Below are positions 1 through 7,256 of a DNA stretch of 64,000 nucleotides, piece by piece. Position 1 is the first letter of the stretch, and the number at the start of each line of letters is the position of its first letter. This DNA is from Bacilli bacterium (lineage in GTDB: Bacteria; Bacillota_I; Bacilli_A; RFN20; CAG-288): contig JALCRV010000002.1 of the NCBI GenBank assembly GCA_022652945.1, positions 62,001 to 126,000 on the forward strand. The letters are read 5' to 3'. The notes beneath the pieces are model-generated. The model did not search any database, was not told the DNA's origin, and was given only the letters and a program-made list of their open reading frames with translations. The translations under genes were made by a program, and so were the position numbers.

Positions 1-1248
1 ACCGAAGCCGGAAGACCAGTGGACATCCTGCAGGATTCCTTCCTTAGCGGTTTTCGGCTTGATTCCGAGGTATTCTTCATATTTCTGATTCCAAAGCTTG
101 GGCAGCTTATTGATGGGGGCCTTCTCGTTGATGATGAGCTTTTCCATCTCGTAACGGATGATGATGTGGAAAGTATAAGTCAGTTCATCAGCTTCCGTTC
201 TGATCAAAGAAGGCTCGACCGCATTGATGCCTTCGTACATCTCTTCCTCGGAGACATCAGCAAAGATGTCACCGAAGAATTCTTGGATCTTCGGATAAAG
301 GAACGAGATGAAGGAACGGGAACGAGCGAGGCGATTCTCATAGAAACGGGAGATCGATTCGTGCATGCCGTAGCTGATATTGTCGTGGATGAAATGGTCG
401 TAATCCTCACCGGGTTGATTCTGCTCGAATAAGGCGTGTCCGCCTTCATGGATTACGGTGAAGAGGTTAGAGATGAAATTGTTTTCGTAATAATGGGTGG
501 TGACTCTAGCATCGTTACGGCCTAAGCCATCGGTGAAGGGATGCTCGGTGGTGGTGATAGCTCCCCTGGTGAAATCAAAGCCGATCAGTTTTAAAAGATA
601 ATCAGAGAAAGCCTTCTGGCGTTCCAAAGGGACTTTTCTAGATAAGAAATCGGTTCTGATCTTCTTATCAGAAGCGGTGATTTTCTTTAAAAGAGGAATC
701 AGGGTTTCTTTGCAGGCGTTAAAGAATTTATCCAGATCAGCGCAAGTCATTCCTCTTTCGTATTCATCGACCAAAGCATCGTAAGGCAGAGCGTATTTCT
801 GGTCGCGGAGAGAAATGATCTTCAAATCGACATCTCTGACCTTCTTCAAAGAAGGGGCGAAAAGAGAATAATCTGAGGCCTGCTTGGCATTGACCCAGTC
901 GACGAAAGATTTATTGAAAATCAAAGAGATTTTCTTATTGAAAGCCGGGGTAATATTCTTGGAACGCAGATAATCGCGGTGGAGGGCTTGAGCCATCAAC
1001 TGATCCAAAGGCTCCAGTTCATTGCGGTGCTCATAAAGGTATTCTTCTTCTTTAATGAAACGACTTGACTTCACGATCTTAAAGGCCTGATTAGAAAGGA
1101 AGGCATTTACCTCTCCTTGTTCTTCCATTCCTTTAGGCGGGCAGATAGTTTCCAGATCGTAATTTAAGACGTGGCAAGCGTGCTGATATTGCTCAGCTTC
1201 CTGTAAAGAATTACGAACGAAAGCTAAGGCTTTTTGGGTTTCTATCAT
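1..1248 (-). CDS. M32-family metallocarboxypeptidase (thermostable carboxypeptidase Taq type), C-terminus cut by window edge
   Basis: This cytoplasmic zinc carboxypeptidase removes residues from peptide C-termini. It is not in the ORF track because it runs off the window. I read 416 codons from an ATG at 1248. The zinc-binding HEGGH motif is at about residue 270, inside the family context TVIHEGGHALFEQ, and the last visible residues, DVHWSSGFG, match the conserved C-terminal 'DVHWSxG' block. Family members are about 500 residues, so roughly 80 residues are missing. A GGGGGAG ribosome site lies about 13 nt upstream, and an extended -10 (TGCTATATT, 1283-1290 region, minus strand) lies further up. 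Transcription diverges from greA. Confidence 0.9.
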   Translation of the reverse strand, partial: MIETQKALAFVRNSLQEAEQYQHACHVLNYDLETICPPKGMEEQGEVNAFLSNQAFKIVKSSRFIKEEEYLYEHRNELEPLDQLMAQALHRDYLRSKNITPAFNKKISLIFNKSFVDWVNAKQASDYSLFAPSLKKVRDVDLKIISLRDQKYALPYDALVDEYERGMTCADLDKFFNACKETLIPLLKKITASDKKIRTDFLSRKVPLERQKAFSDYLLKLIGFDFTRGAITTTEHPFTDGLGRNDARVTTHYYENNFISNLFTVIHEGGHALFEQNQPGEDYDHFIHDNISYGMHESISRFYENRLARSRSFISFLYPKIQEFFGDIFADVSEEEMYEGINAVEPSLIRTEADELTYTFHIIIRYEMEKLIINEKAPINKLPKLWNQKYEEYLGIKPKTAKEGILQDVHWSSGFG

Positions 1249-1408
1249 GTTTATTTAGTTTCTCCCCCTTATTACTGCTAATAATATAGCATAAACTAAA
1301 ATCCCTTCAGCAATGTTTCTTCTTGCTTTTATGTCCCCGTTGGTATATTTTATAAAAGTCAATTAAAAGGGGTCTAAGAAGGATTATCTTTAGGCCAAGG
1401 AGAAAAAA

Positions 1409-1867
1409 ATGCAAATCACTAAGGAAAGCTTCGAAGTCTTAAAAAAGAAACTCGCCGAAGCTATGGAAGCCAATAAGGAAATCGTCGTTGAAATCGAAGA
1501 AGCCAGAAAGCAGGGAGATCTTTCCGAAAATGCCGACTATTCTGCGGCTATGGATAAGAAGAGATCTAACGATGCTCTGATCGCTGATCTTCGTGGGCAG
1601 ATCGATCAGGCTGAAGTCGTCGGCGATCCGACTGATACTTCCAAAGTCGCCATCAACTCGATTGTCACTTTGCTCAAGGTCAAGGAGAATGTTACTAAGG
1701 TCTATCAGATCGGCGATTCTATTTCCACCGATCCGGATAAAGGAATCATCTCCGAGAAATCTCCGATTGGCAAAGCCATCGCTGGTCATAAAGTCGGCGA
1801 TATCGTGACCGTAGAAGTCTCCCATCCGTTCCAGGTCAAGATCATCAAAATCGGAGCTGTTAAGTAA
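1409..1867 (+). CDS. greA: Transcription elongation factor GreA
   Basis: GreA rescues backtracked RNA polymerase by stimulating cleavage of the nascent transcript. The 152 residues match the usual length of about 157. The N-terminal coiled coil contains the basic/acidic tip (EARKQGDLSENADYSAA) that enters the polymerase secondary channel, and the C-terminal FKBP-like domain ends in the family's 'GKAIAGHKVGD' signature (about residues 122-132). The ATG follows an AAGGAG ribosome site by 6 nt. A plausible promoter (TTGCTT, then TATTTT with a 17-nt spacer, 1323-1351) lies upstream, and a strong terminator follows. It appears to be a single-gene transcript. Confidence 0.96.
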   Translation: MQITKESFEVLKKKLAEAMEANKEIVVEIEEARKQGDLSENADYSAAMDKKRSNDALIADLRGQIDQAEVVGDPTDTSKVAINSIVTLLKVKENVTKVYQIGDSISTDPDKGIISEKSPIGKAIAGHKVGDIVTVEVSHPFQVKIIKIGAVK

Positions 1868-1886
1868 GGTCTGTCTTTGAGTTTAT

Positions 1887-1914
1887 AAGCGCCTTAGCTA
1901 GGCGCTTTTTTTAT
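1887..1914 (+). terminator. Rho-independent terminator of greA
   Basis: The hairpin AAGCGCC / GGCGCTT has a 7-nt loop and is followed by a run of T. It lies 20 nt after the greA stop. Confidence 0.85.
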
Positions 1915-1977
1915 ATCTTTTTTTCCTTTTCCTAAAACCTCCTCAAGCTTATCCGATAAATAGTAGGAGGCACTGTT

Positions 1978-2517
1978 ATGCTGAAAATCATTATTGCGGC
2001 GATTGTCGTGACCATTGTCGGGCTTTTTATTTTGACGAAGATCGATCCAGCTCAGAATACAATCTCATATGTGGAAATATCCTCAGAGGCTGGCTCAGGG
2101 GAAGATGATACGGTAAAAGTCGATATCACGGGGCAGATTCTCCATCCGGGCGGGTATTATATCGCTCCGGAGAAAACCCTCGGTAATTTAATTGAAATGG
2201 CCGGCGGCACTTTAGAGAATGCCGATCCTGATTCTTATACTCCAGGCTTAGTTATCGGCAATCGTACTTCCTTTTACATCGGTAAACTGGAAGATATTCC
2301 TTCCACCTGCACCGCGACGAAAATTGTCAAAGTCAATGTCAATACAGCGGGGGAAAGCGAACTGACCAGCGTGAAATTCTCTTCCTCTCAGGCTACAGCT
2401 TTAGTCAGCTATCGGACGGATAACGGTAACTTCCAAGCTTTGGAAGATATTATGAAAGTCTCCGGTATCGGCGAGAAGACCTTTTTGACAGTCAGAGACT
2501 ATATCTGCCTTTCATGA
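1978..2517 (+). CDS. comEA: ComEA-like competence DNA receptor
   Basis: ComEA is a membrane-anchored protein that binds double-stranded DNA during natural transformation and passes it to the ComEC channel. The 179 residues show an N-terminal membrane anchor (about 2-22), an SLBB domain (about 48-100, with DITGQILHPGGYY) and a C-terminal helix-hairpin-helix DNA-binding domain (about 112-179, VNVNTAGESEL to VSGIGEKT). The first HhH hairpin has VKFSS in place of the usual LPGIG turn; only the second GIG is intact. The start is supported by AGGAGG about 10 nt upstream. The stop overlaps the comEC start by 4 nt (ATGA). Confidence 0.9.
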   Translation: MLKIIIAAIVVTIVGLFILTKIDPAQNTISYVEISSEAGSGEDDTVKVDITGQILHPGGYYIAPEKTLGNLIEMAGGTLENADPDSYTPGLVIGNRTSFYIGKLEDIPSTCTATKIVKVNVNTAGESELTSVKFSSSQATALVSYRTDNGNFQALEDIMKVSGIGEKTFLTVRDYICLS

Positions 2518-4523
2518 TTCTCTTTTTACTCTTTGCTTCCTTCGCCTCTTCTTTGGCTTTCTTCGGGTTTAACTATTCTTTCTATCCCTTGCTGATCTTT
2601 CTTCTTATTTTGGCTTTTGCTTTCTTTAAAGGCTGGAAGAAAGCTGTTTTATGTTTGTTGGTTTTCCTTCTTGGAGGTCTGGTTTTTCTTCTCGTACCTA
2701 AAAAGATGCCTCAAAGCGGAACTATCAGCGGGCTTGTCATCAAGGCGGAAAGCAATTACTTTTTGCTAAGGACCTTTCAAGGTGTTTTTTATGTTTCTTA
2801 TAAAAATAATCCTTTCGAGGTTGGGGATATTATCCAAGGAAAAGCCAACTACCAGGAACTGACTTTCGGTCATTATGAAGGCTCCTTTGATTTTAAGTCT
2901 TATTTAAAATCCCAAGGGGCCTTTTTCCAAATGAGTCTTTCAGCTCCAACCTTTCTTTTTAAAACCTTTTTAAGAGTGAATTCTTGGAAGGAGAATCTTC
3001 TTTCAAATTATTCTTCTGCCTCAGCGAGTTTGCTATCCAGCCTAGTCTTTTTTGACTCGATGCGAAAAGTGAATGGCTACTATGGCATTAAGAATCTTGG
3101 TATTATTCATCTTTTTTCATCCTCGGGAATCCACCTAGCCCTTTTAAGCCAAGCAATGAGAAAAATCATGGAACGGAAAGCGGGGAAAAGAATCACTTCG
3201 CTTTCGATTCTTTTGGCAATCACCTTAATTTCTTTTATCAGCGGTTTTACTCCGAGCTTGGAAAGAGTCTTTTTGATGTTTCTTCTTTCCTTTCTCTCCT
3301 CTTTTGAAAAACTACCGAGTTTTTCATATGGCGAAAGACTATCTCTTACAGGTCTATTAGTCCTTCTGCATAGACCGTTATATATTCTGGATATCGGCTT
3401 TTATTTTACTTATCCGCTTCTTTTTCTTTTTTTCTTCATAAGAGGCATCTTTGGGAAAAGAGAGCGTTGGATGCGGATTAAGATGCTGCTTTCTTTCGGC
3501 CTATTGGTCTTGCCTTTGAATATGTTCCTCTCCTATGGAGTTTCTCCGATTTCCTTAATAATGCAGTTCTTGCTTAGCCCCTTGCTGAGCTTTTTATATC
3601 TTGTGGATTTAACAATCTTTTTAGGAAAACTTTCGGTACCTTTTCTGGAGAAGATTAACAATCTGGTAGTTAACATCCTTCCTATTTTCTCCAAAGTGGA
3701 TTTTATCATCGAATGCGGGAAGATCAACGTGGGGACTGTCCTTGTTTTCTACGTTGGAATACTGTTGATAATTCTCTTAAAGGAACTGACTTTTAGAAAG
3801 GAAGCGAAGATCATTTCTTTCGTGATGCTTGGAATGTTGGTCTTTTGTTTCCTTCCGGATTTTCAGACTCATGCGGAAGTTATCTTTTTAGATGTCGGCC
3901 AGGGAGATTCTACTTTAATAAGATCAGGACGGGAAAATATTTTAATCGATACCGGTGGGAATACTAGTATGGATTTGGCTCAGGAATGTCTGATTCCTTT
4001 TTTTCGAAAAGAAAAGATATATTCTTTGGATTTGGTGCTTACGACCCACGATGATTTCGATCATGTCGGAGCTTTAAGCTCTTTAAATCAAAATTTCTCA
4101 ATCAAGAGAATCGTTAAGGGTGGGGAAGAGAAAGAAGTAGTGATCGGTGGTCTAAAGATCTCCGACTTAAATGAGTATAGATATGAAGGGGAAGAATCGA
4201 ATTATGGCTCGGCGGTTTATTCTTTTCCACTGAAAAAGACTTCTTTTTTAATTATGGGGGACGCTCCTAAGGCGATTGAAGAAAGAATAATTGCAGACCA
4301 TCCCTCTCTTCATTCGGACATCCTGAAAGTCGGACATCATGGTTCTGATACTTCTTCCTCAAAAGTTTTCCTGCAGACGCTTAAGCCGATGCTAGCGGTG
4401 ATTTCTTGCGGATATCATAATCTTTATGGCCATCCTTCGAAAAGCACGATTGCCAACCTTGAGGATTTAAGAATCCCTTATATCAGAACTGATCAAACGG
4501 GGAGTTTTATCTATCGGGTGTAA
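2514..4523 (+). CDS. comEC: ComEC/Rec2 competence DNA channel protein
   Basis: ComEC forms the inner-membrane channel that imports single-stranded DNA in competent cells. The 669-residue protein has hydrophobic N-terminal helices, an OB-like region, the polytopic Competence domain (about 165-450) and a C-terminal metallo-beta-lactamase domain (about 460-669). That last domain carries DVGQGDS, THDDFDH (the HxDxDH form usual in ComEC) and VGHHGSD, so a ComEC nuclease domain is probably active. Translation is coupled to comEA through ATGA. With comEA it forms a two-gene operon. No comEB or pilus genes are in the window, so competence itself is inferred. Confidence 0.93.
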   Translation: MILFLLFASFASSLAFFGFNYSFYPLLIFLLILAFAFFKGWKKAVLCLLVFLLGGLVFLLVPKKMPQSGTISGLVIKAESNYFLLRTFQGVFYVSYKNNPFEVGDIIQGKANYQELTFGHYEGSFDFKSYLKSQGAFFQMSLSAPTFLFKTFLRVNSWKENLLSNYSSASASLLSSLVFFDSMRKVNGYYGIKNLGIIHLFSSSGIHLALLSQAMRKIMERKAGKRITSLSILLAITLISFISGFTPSLERVFLMFLLSFLSSFEKLPSFSYGERLSLTGLLVLLHRPLYILDIGFYFTYPLLFLFFFIRGIFGKRERWMRIKMLLSFGLLVLPLNMFLSYGVSPISLIMQFLLSPLLSFLYLVDLTIFLGKLSVPFLEKINNLVVNILPIFSKVDFIIECGKINVGTVLVFYVGILLIILLKELTFRKEAKIISFVMLGMLVFCFLPDFQTHAEVIFLDVGQGDSTLIRSGRENILIDTGGNTSMDLAQECLIPFFRKEKIYSLDLVLTTHDDFDHVGALSSLNQNFSIKRIVKGGEEKEVVIGGLKISDLNEYRYEGEESNYGSAVYSFPLKKTSFLIMGDAPKAIEERIIADHPSLHSDILKVGHHGSDTSSSKVFLQTLKPMLAVISCGYHNLYGHPSKSTIANLEDLRIPYIRTDQTGSFIYRV

Positions 4524-4572
4524 AGAGCTAACTATCCATTTAATCGGGGGTTTTTATGCCATCGGATTTTTC

Positions 4573-4601
4573 TTGCATACACAATTTATCTATGCTAAGA
4601 T
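4573..4601 (+). promoter_or_regulatory. Promoter of the tRNA-Asn/tRNA-Glu unit
   Basis: TTGCAT and TAAGAT are separated by 17 nt and end 15 nt before the mature tRNA-Asn. Confidence 0.75.
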
Positions 4602-4616
4602 AATCAAGCGCGATGT

Positions 4617-4691
4617 GCCCAGTTAGCTCAATGGTAGAGCTATCGGCTGTTAACCGATCGGTCGTAGGTTCGAGCCCTACACTGGGCGCCA
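4617..4691 (+). tRNA. tRNA-Asn (GTT)
   Basis: A full cloverleaf folds by eye: acceptor GCCCAGT/ACTGGGC, D arm AGCTC...GAGC, anticodon loop CTGTTAA with anticodon GTT, and T arm GTAGG-TTCGAGC-CCTAC. The discriminator is G and CCA is encoded. Confidence 0.97.
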
Positions 4692-4695
4692 TTGT

Positions 4696-4772
4696 GGCCT
4701 ATTGGAGAAGTGGCTTAACTCACATGCCTTTCACGCATGCATTCGTGGGTTCGAATCCCGCATAGGTCACCA
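4696..4772 (+). tRNA. tRNA-Glu (TTC)
   Basis: Acceptor GGCCTAT pairs with ATAGGTC (one G-T pair). The anticodon stem CATGC/GCATG encloses CTTTCAC, giving anticodon TTC, and the T arm is GTGGG-TTCGAAT-CCCGC. The discriminator is A and CCA is encoded. It lies 4 nt after tRNA-Asn, so both share one transcript. Confidence 0.96.
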
Positions 4773-4781
4773 TAGAAACGT

Positions 4782-4813
4782 AATCCGAACTGAAATAAGG
4801 TTCGGATTTTTTT
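4782..4813 (+). terminator. Terminator of the tRNA-Asn/tRNA-Glu unit
   Basis: AATCCGAAC pairs with GTTCGGATT across a 9-nt loop and is followed by a T run. Confidence 0.85.
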
Positions 4814-4883
4814 GTGCTATATAAAATTAATAGCATATAAATACGCAAATTTACCGTGTTTTATTTGGCTTAGTATTTTTTTA

Positions 4884-4912
4884 TTGATAGTAATCTAACT
4901 TGTAGGTAAACT
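4884..4912 (+). promoter_or_regulatory. Promoter of the first lipoprotein gene
   Basis: TTGATA, a 17-nt spacer and TAAACT end 23 nt before the start codon. Confidence 0.7.
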
Positions 4913-4935
4913 ATGGTAAAGGATGGATAACTTAT

Positions 4936-5739
4936 ATGAAAAAAGAAATGACCGCGATTGTGCTTTGCTTAGTCTCTCTTCTTAGCCTTACAGGATGTGA
5001 TAAGGCTATTTCAAATGAGGAAGGTGAAAAGCAGGCTCAGGCTATTAAAGATAAGGAAGATGCTGAAGATTTTAAGATCCCAGCCAAAGGCACTTTAATT
5101 TATGACTATAAAACGCCAAATGGGAAATACCATAGTGAAATTAGATTGGATAGAGATAATTATTATTTCTACGACTATCAGACCGAAAAAGATGTCTTGA
5201 GATACGAGGATGGAAGTGGATGGACAAAAGTCCCTGATATCGAAACGAAGGACCTCAGTTATGTTGATGGTGCTTCGCTTATTCATATTTATGTCGGAGA
5301 AGATGGGACTCCTCGTAACGATTCACATGAATACCCAAGCACAGAAAAGGCTAAAGCAGAATTTGATTACAAAATGGACAACGGTACTTTTAATCCTATT
5401 CTTGCTGAAGCCCACTCTATGATTGGTGTACCGTTATTCTATATTCAGTGCTTAGATTCCGGTGACAAAACAGACGTTCACTTTAAAAGTGTTCTTGGCG
5501 GGGAAATCACTAAGGTATCATATTCCTCTTCAGGTGAAGGCAATCTTACTATCACCTTCTCCGGAAGCGTTAATATGACGGTAGATTCAAGATACGGTGA
5601 TTATGACTTTAATGAGGTTTATCATTTTGAGAATTACCTTTTTTCCTCATTTCATACCGCTGCTGGCTCATCGACGATGGATCAAAAAATGAATTGGAAT
5701 TCTTGCACCATAACGAAAGATATTGGTGCAAAGAGCTAA
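4936..5739 (+). CDS. Predicted lipoprotein, paralogue A of a tandem pair, function unknown
   Basis: I do not recognise a functional family. The first 20 residues are a lipoprotein signal peptide with lipobox LTGC, so the mature protein is probably attached to the outer face of the membrane. The 267-residue protein is acidic and rich in Asp, Tyr and Ser, and looks like a secreted beta-rich domain. It is clearly paralogous to the next gene: the signal peptide, the KQAQA segment after it, the 'SGEGNLTITFSG' block near residue 200 and the C-terminal 'WNSCTITK' all recur. The conserved C-terminal Cys could pair with another Cys. The ribosome site is a loose AAAGGATGG about 10 nt upstream. Confidence 0.7.
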   Translation: MKKEMTAIVLCLVSLLSLTGCDKAISNEEGEKQAQAIKDKEDAEDFKIPAKGTLIYDYKTPNGKYHSEIRLDRDNYYFYDYQTEKDVLRYEDGSGWTKVPDIETKDLSYVDGASLIHIYVGEDGTPRNDSHEYPSTEKAKAEFDYKMDNGTFNPILAEAHSMIGVPLFYIQCLDSGDKTDVHFKSVLGGEITKVSYSSSGEGNLTITFSGSVNMTVDSRYGDYDFNEVYHFENYLFSSFHTAAGSSTMDQKMNWNSCTITKDIGAKS

Positions 5740-6112
5740 AGAGTCCGCGTTAAATTTTATTCTTTAGGAATTTTTGTTTTTAAGAAGAGAATTCTTACCA
5801 TATTTTCTGTCTCTTTTTTGCAGTACTTTGCTGTCTAATAGAGAGCAAATTGTTTTCTATTTATAAAGCTAAGGGGAAAAAGCACACTTTAGGAAAAGCT
5901 GTCTAAAATTGCCTTTGAATTCTCAAGAATTTTGCCTTGATTCAAACCGCTATTATTTCCTTATGCCAACAGGATTTTTTGATATGGTAGCACTTTCATT
6001 TCCTTACAAAAGGCCTTTTTTGTTCAAAAGAAATAAAGATGTGTTCCTTTTCTTGTGCTAATGAAGTATTATTCTATTGCTTCAGACTTTTTCCAAGGAG
6101 GAAATATCAATA
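5740..6112. other. Intergenic stretch between the two lipoprotein genes
   Basis: This 373-nt AT-rich stretch holds no credible ORF, no tRNA and no clear terminator for the upstream gene. Short palindromes (AATTCTCAAGAATT near 5917) look incidental. A promoter for the second lipoprotein is expected here; TTGTGC near 6055 followed after 16 nt by TATTGC is a weak candidate. Confidence 0.5.
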
Positions 6113-6904
6113 ATGAAAAAAAGTTTAAATGCTGTCGTTCTTTGTTTGACTGGTCTTCTTAGTTTGACTGGCTGCGATAAGGCTGTCTCCCGTGCTGATG
6201 CGAAAAAGCAGGCTCAGGCTTGCCAGGAAAAGGAAACTGCTGACGATTACAAGTTCCCGACCAAGTTCACTGTTATCACTGATTCCAAGGATGATGATGG
6301 TGAAGAGCTCTACAACGAATTCAGATTCGATGCTGATAACTATTATTTCTATACCAAGACTTCTACGAAGAATGCGAAAGATGATAAAGGCAGCTCCATC
6401 GCTGATGAAGAATCTACCACTATCGCCTATCTTGATGGGAAGAAGTTCGTTTATAAGGAGACTTCTTCTAATGGCGATAATAAAGATGATTCCCAGGATT
6501 GCTTAAGCGTTGAATTAGCTCAGGCTGCTTTCAATCTTTCCGCCAAATTAGTTATCTCGGTTGGAAGTACGACTTCTATTGAGATGACTGGCACTATTCT
6601 TGATATCATCGCTTCCTTAGATTCCGCTAGCACCTCTTCGTCCTCTGAGGCTGCTTCGTCTTCTTCTAGTGAAGATCTTGATATGAAGATCACTAAGGAT
6701 TCTTATACTTCTTCCGGTGATGGCAATTTGACTGCCACTTTCTCTGGAACTGCTACTTATACTGAGAATTCCTCTGTGACCACTATTTCTTCATCCATGA
6801 CCCTTCGCTTCAATAATTATCTCTTCGTTTCTTGTGAGCAGAAGGTCGGCAACGCTTTCAGCAACGTTAAGATCGACTGGAATTCTTGCACTATTACAAA
6901 GTAA
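6113..6904 (+). CDS. Predicted lipoprotein, paralogue B of a tandem pair, function unknown
   Basis: The ORF track starts at a TTG at 6077, but the signal peptide begins at the ATG at 6113. That ATG has AAGGAGG 11 nt upstream, so I use it (263 residues). Lipobox LTGC gives a membrane-anchored surface protein. It shares the signal peptide, the KKQAQA motif, 'SGDGNLTATFSG' and the final 'WNSCTITK' with the preceding gene, so the pair arose by duplication. Between the two conserved parts it carries a low-complexity Ser-rich insert (about residues 180-200, runs of SSSS and EAASSSSS) absent from paralogue A. The gene ends in a strong terminator. Function is unknown; a lineage-specific surface family is likely. 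Confidence 0.72.
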   Translation: MKKSLNAVVLCLTGLLSLTGCDKAVSRADAKKQAQACQEKETADDYKFPTKFTVITDSKDDDGEELYNEFRFDADNYYFYTKTSTKNAKDDKGSSIADEESTTIAYLDGKKFVYKETSSNGDNKDDSQDCLSVELAQAAFNLSAKLVISVGSTTSIEMTGTILDIIASLDSASTSSSSEAASSSSSEDLDMKITKDSYTSSGDGNLTATFSGTATYTENSSVTTISSSMTLRFNNYLFVSCEQKVGNAFSNVKIDWNSCTITK

Positions 6905-6924
6905 TTAAACGATAATTGCTTAAA

Positions 6925-6956
6925 GTCGGTCGCAAGCCTTGCGGCCGGCTTTTTTT
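6925..6956 (+). terminator. Terminator of lipoprotein B
   Basis: An 11-bp stem GTCGGTCGCAA / TTGCGGCCGGC has a 3-nt loop and a run of seven T. Confidence 0.93.
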
Positions 6957-7015
6957 GTCGATTAAGTTTAAAAGATGAAACCGCTTACCGATATAGCGGT
7001 TTAATGATTTTCTTC

Positions 7016-7044
7016 TTTACTTCAAGAAAGGTTTCCTTTATATT
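7016..7044 (+). promoter_or_regulatory. Promoter of the uracil permease leader
   Basis: TTTACT, a 17-nt spacer and TATATT predict a transcription start near 7051, about 205 nt before the permease start codon. Confidence 0.6.
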
Positions 7045-7050
7045 TAATCA

Positions 7051-7226
7051 AGGGTTCGCGATTATGGAAAAAACAAGGAAAGCAAATTGGACTGAGGCTA
7101 AAAAGACTCGGGCCTTTTATTCCCTTCGTGAAATAATCCCCTCAGCGTACAAATTGATAAATGAGGACTTAGTTTCCTCCACAAATTCGGTTTTTTAGGG
7201 ACTTGGGCATCAAGTCCCTTTTTTTA
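7051..7226 (+). promoter_or_regulatory. Structured 5' leader with terminator (attenuator) of the uracil permease
   Basis: The preceding gene already has its own terminator, so the perfect hairpin AGGGACTTG / CAAGTCCCT plus eight T (7197-7227) belongs to the permease transcript and lies 30 nt before its ATG. Upstream in the same leader, CTGAGG (about 7092) can pair with CCTCAG (about 7139) to close a junction, and GAGGA/TCCTC forms a further hairpin near 7163. This is the layout of a riboswitch or protein-controlled attenuator. I do not find the PyrR-binding consensus or the purine-riboswitch core, so the ligand is unknown. Confidence 0.5.
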
Positions 7227-7256
7227 TAGAAGAAAAAACAAGAAAGGGGTGCAGGT

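Noticed and set aside
19-432. 137-residue plus-strand ORF at the window start
   Set aside because: It is antisense to the M32 carboxypeptidase gene, whose HEGGH motif and conserved C-terminal block are on the minus strand.
7004-7198. 64-residue plus ORF before the uracil permease
   Set aside because: It starts with a hydrophobic stretch over the promoter, has no ribosome site and runs through the leader hairpins. I treat this region as a regulatory leader.
7051-7226. Purine, PyrR, ykkC or THF-type riboswitch in the permease leader
   Set aside because: I searched by eye for the conserved core sequences and did not find them; the leader is listed only as an attenuator of unknown type.
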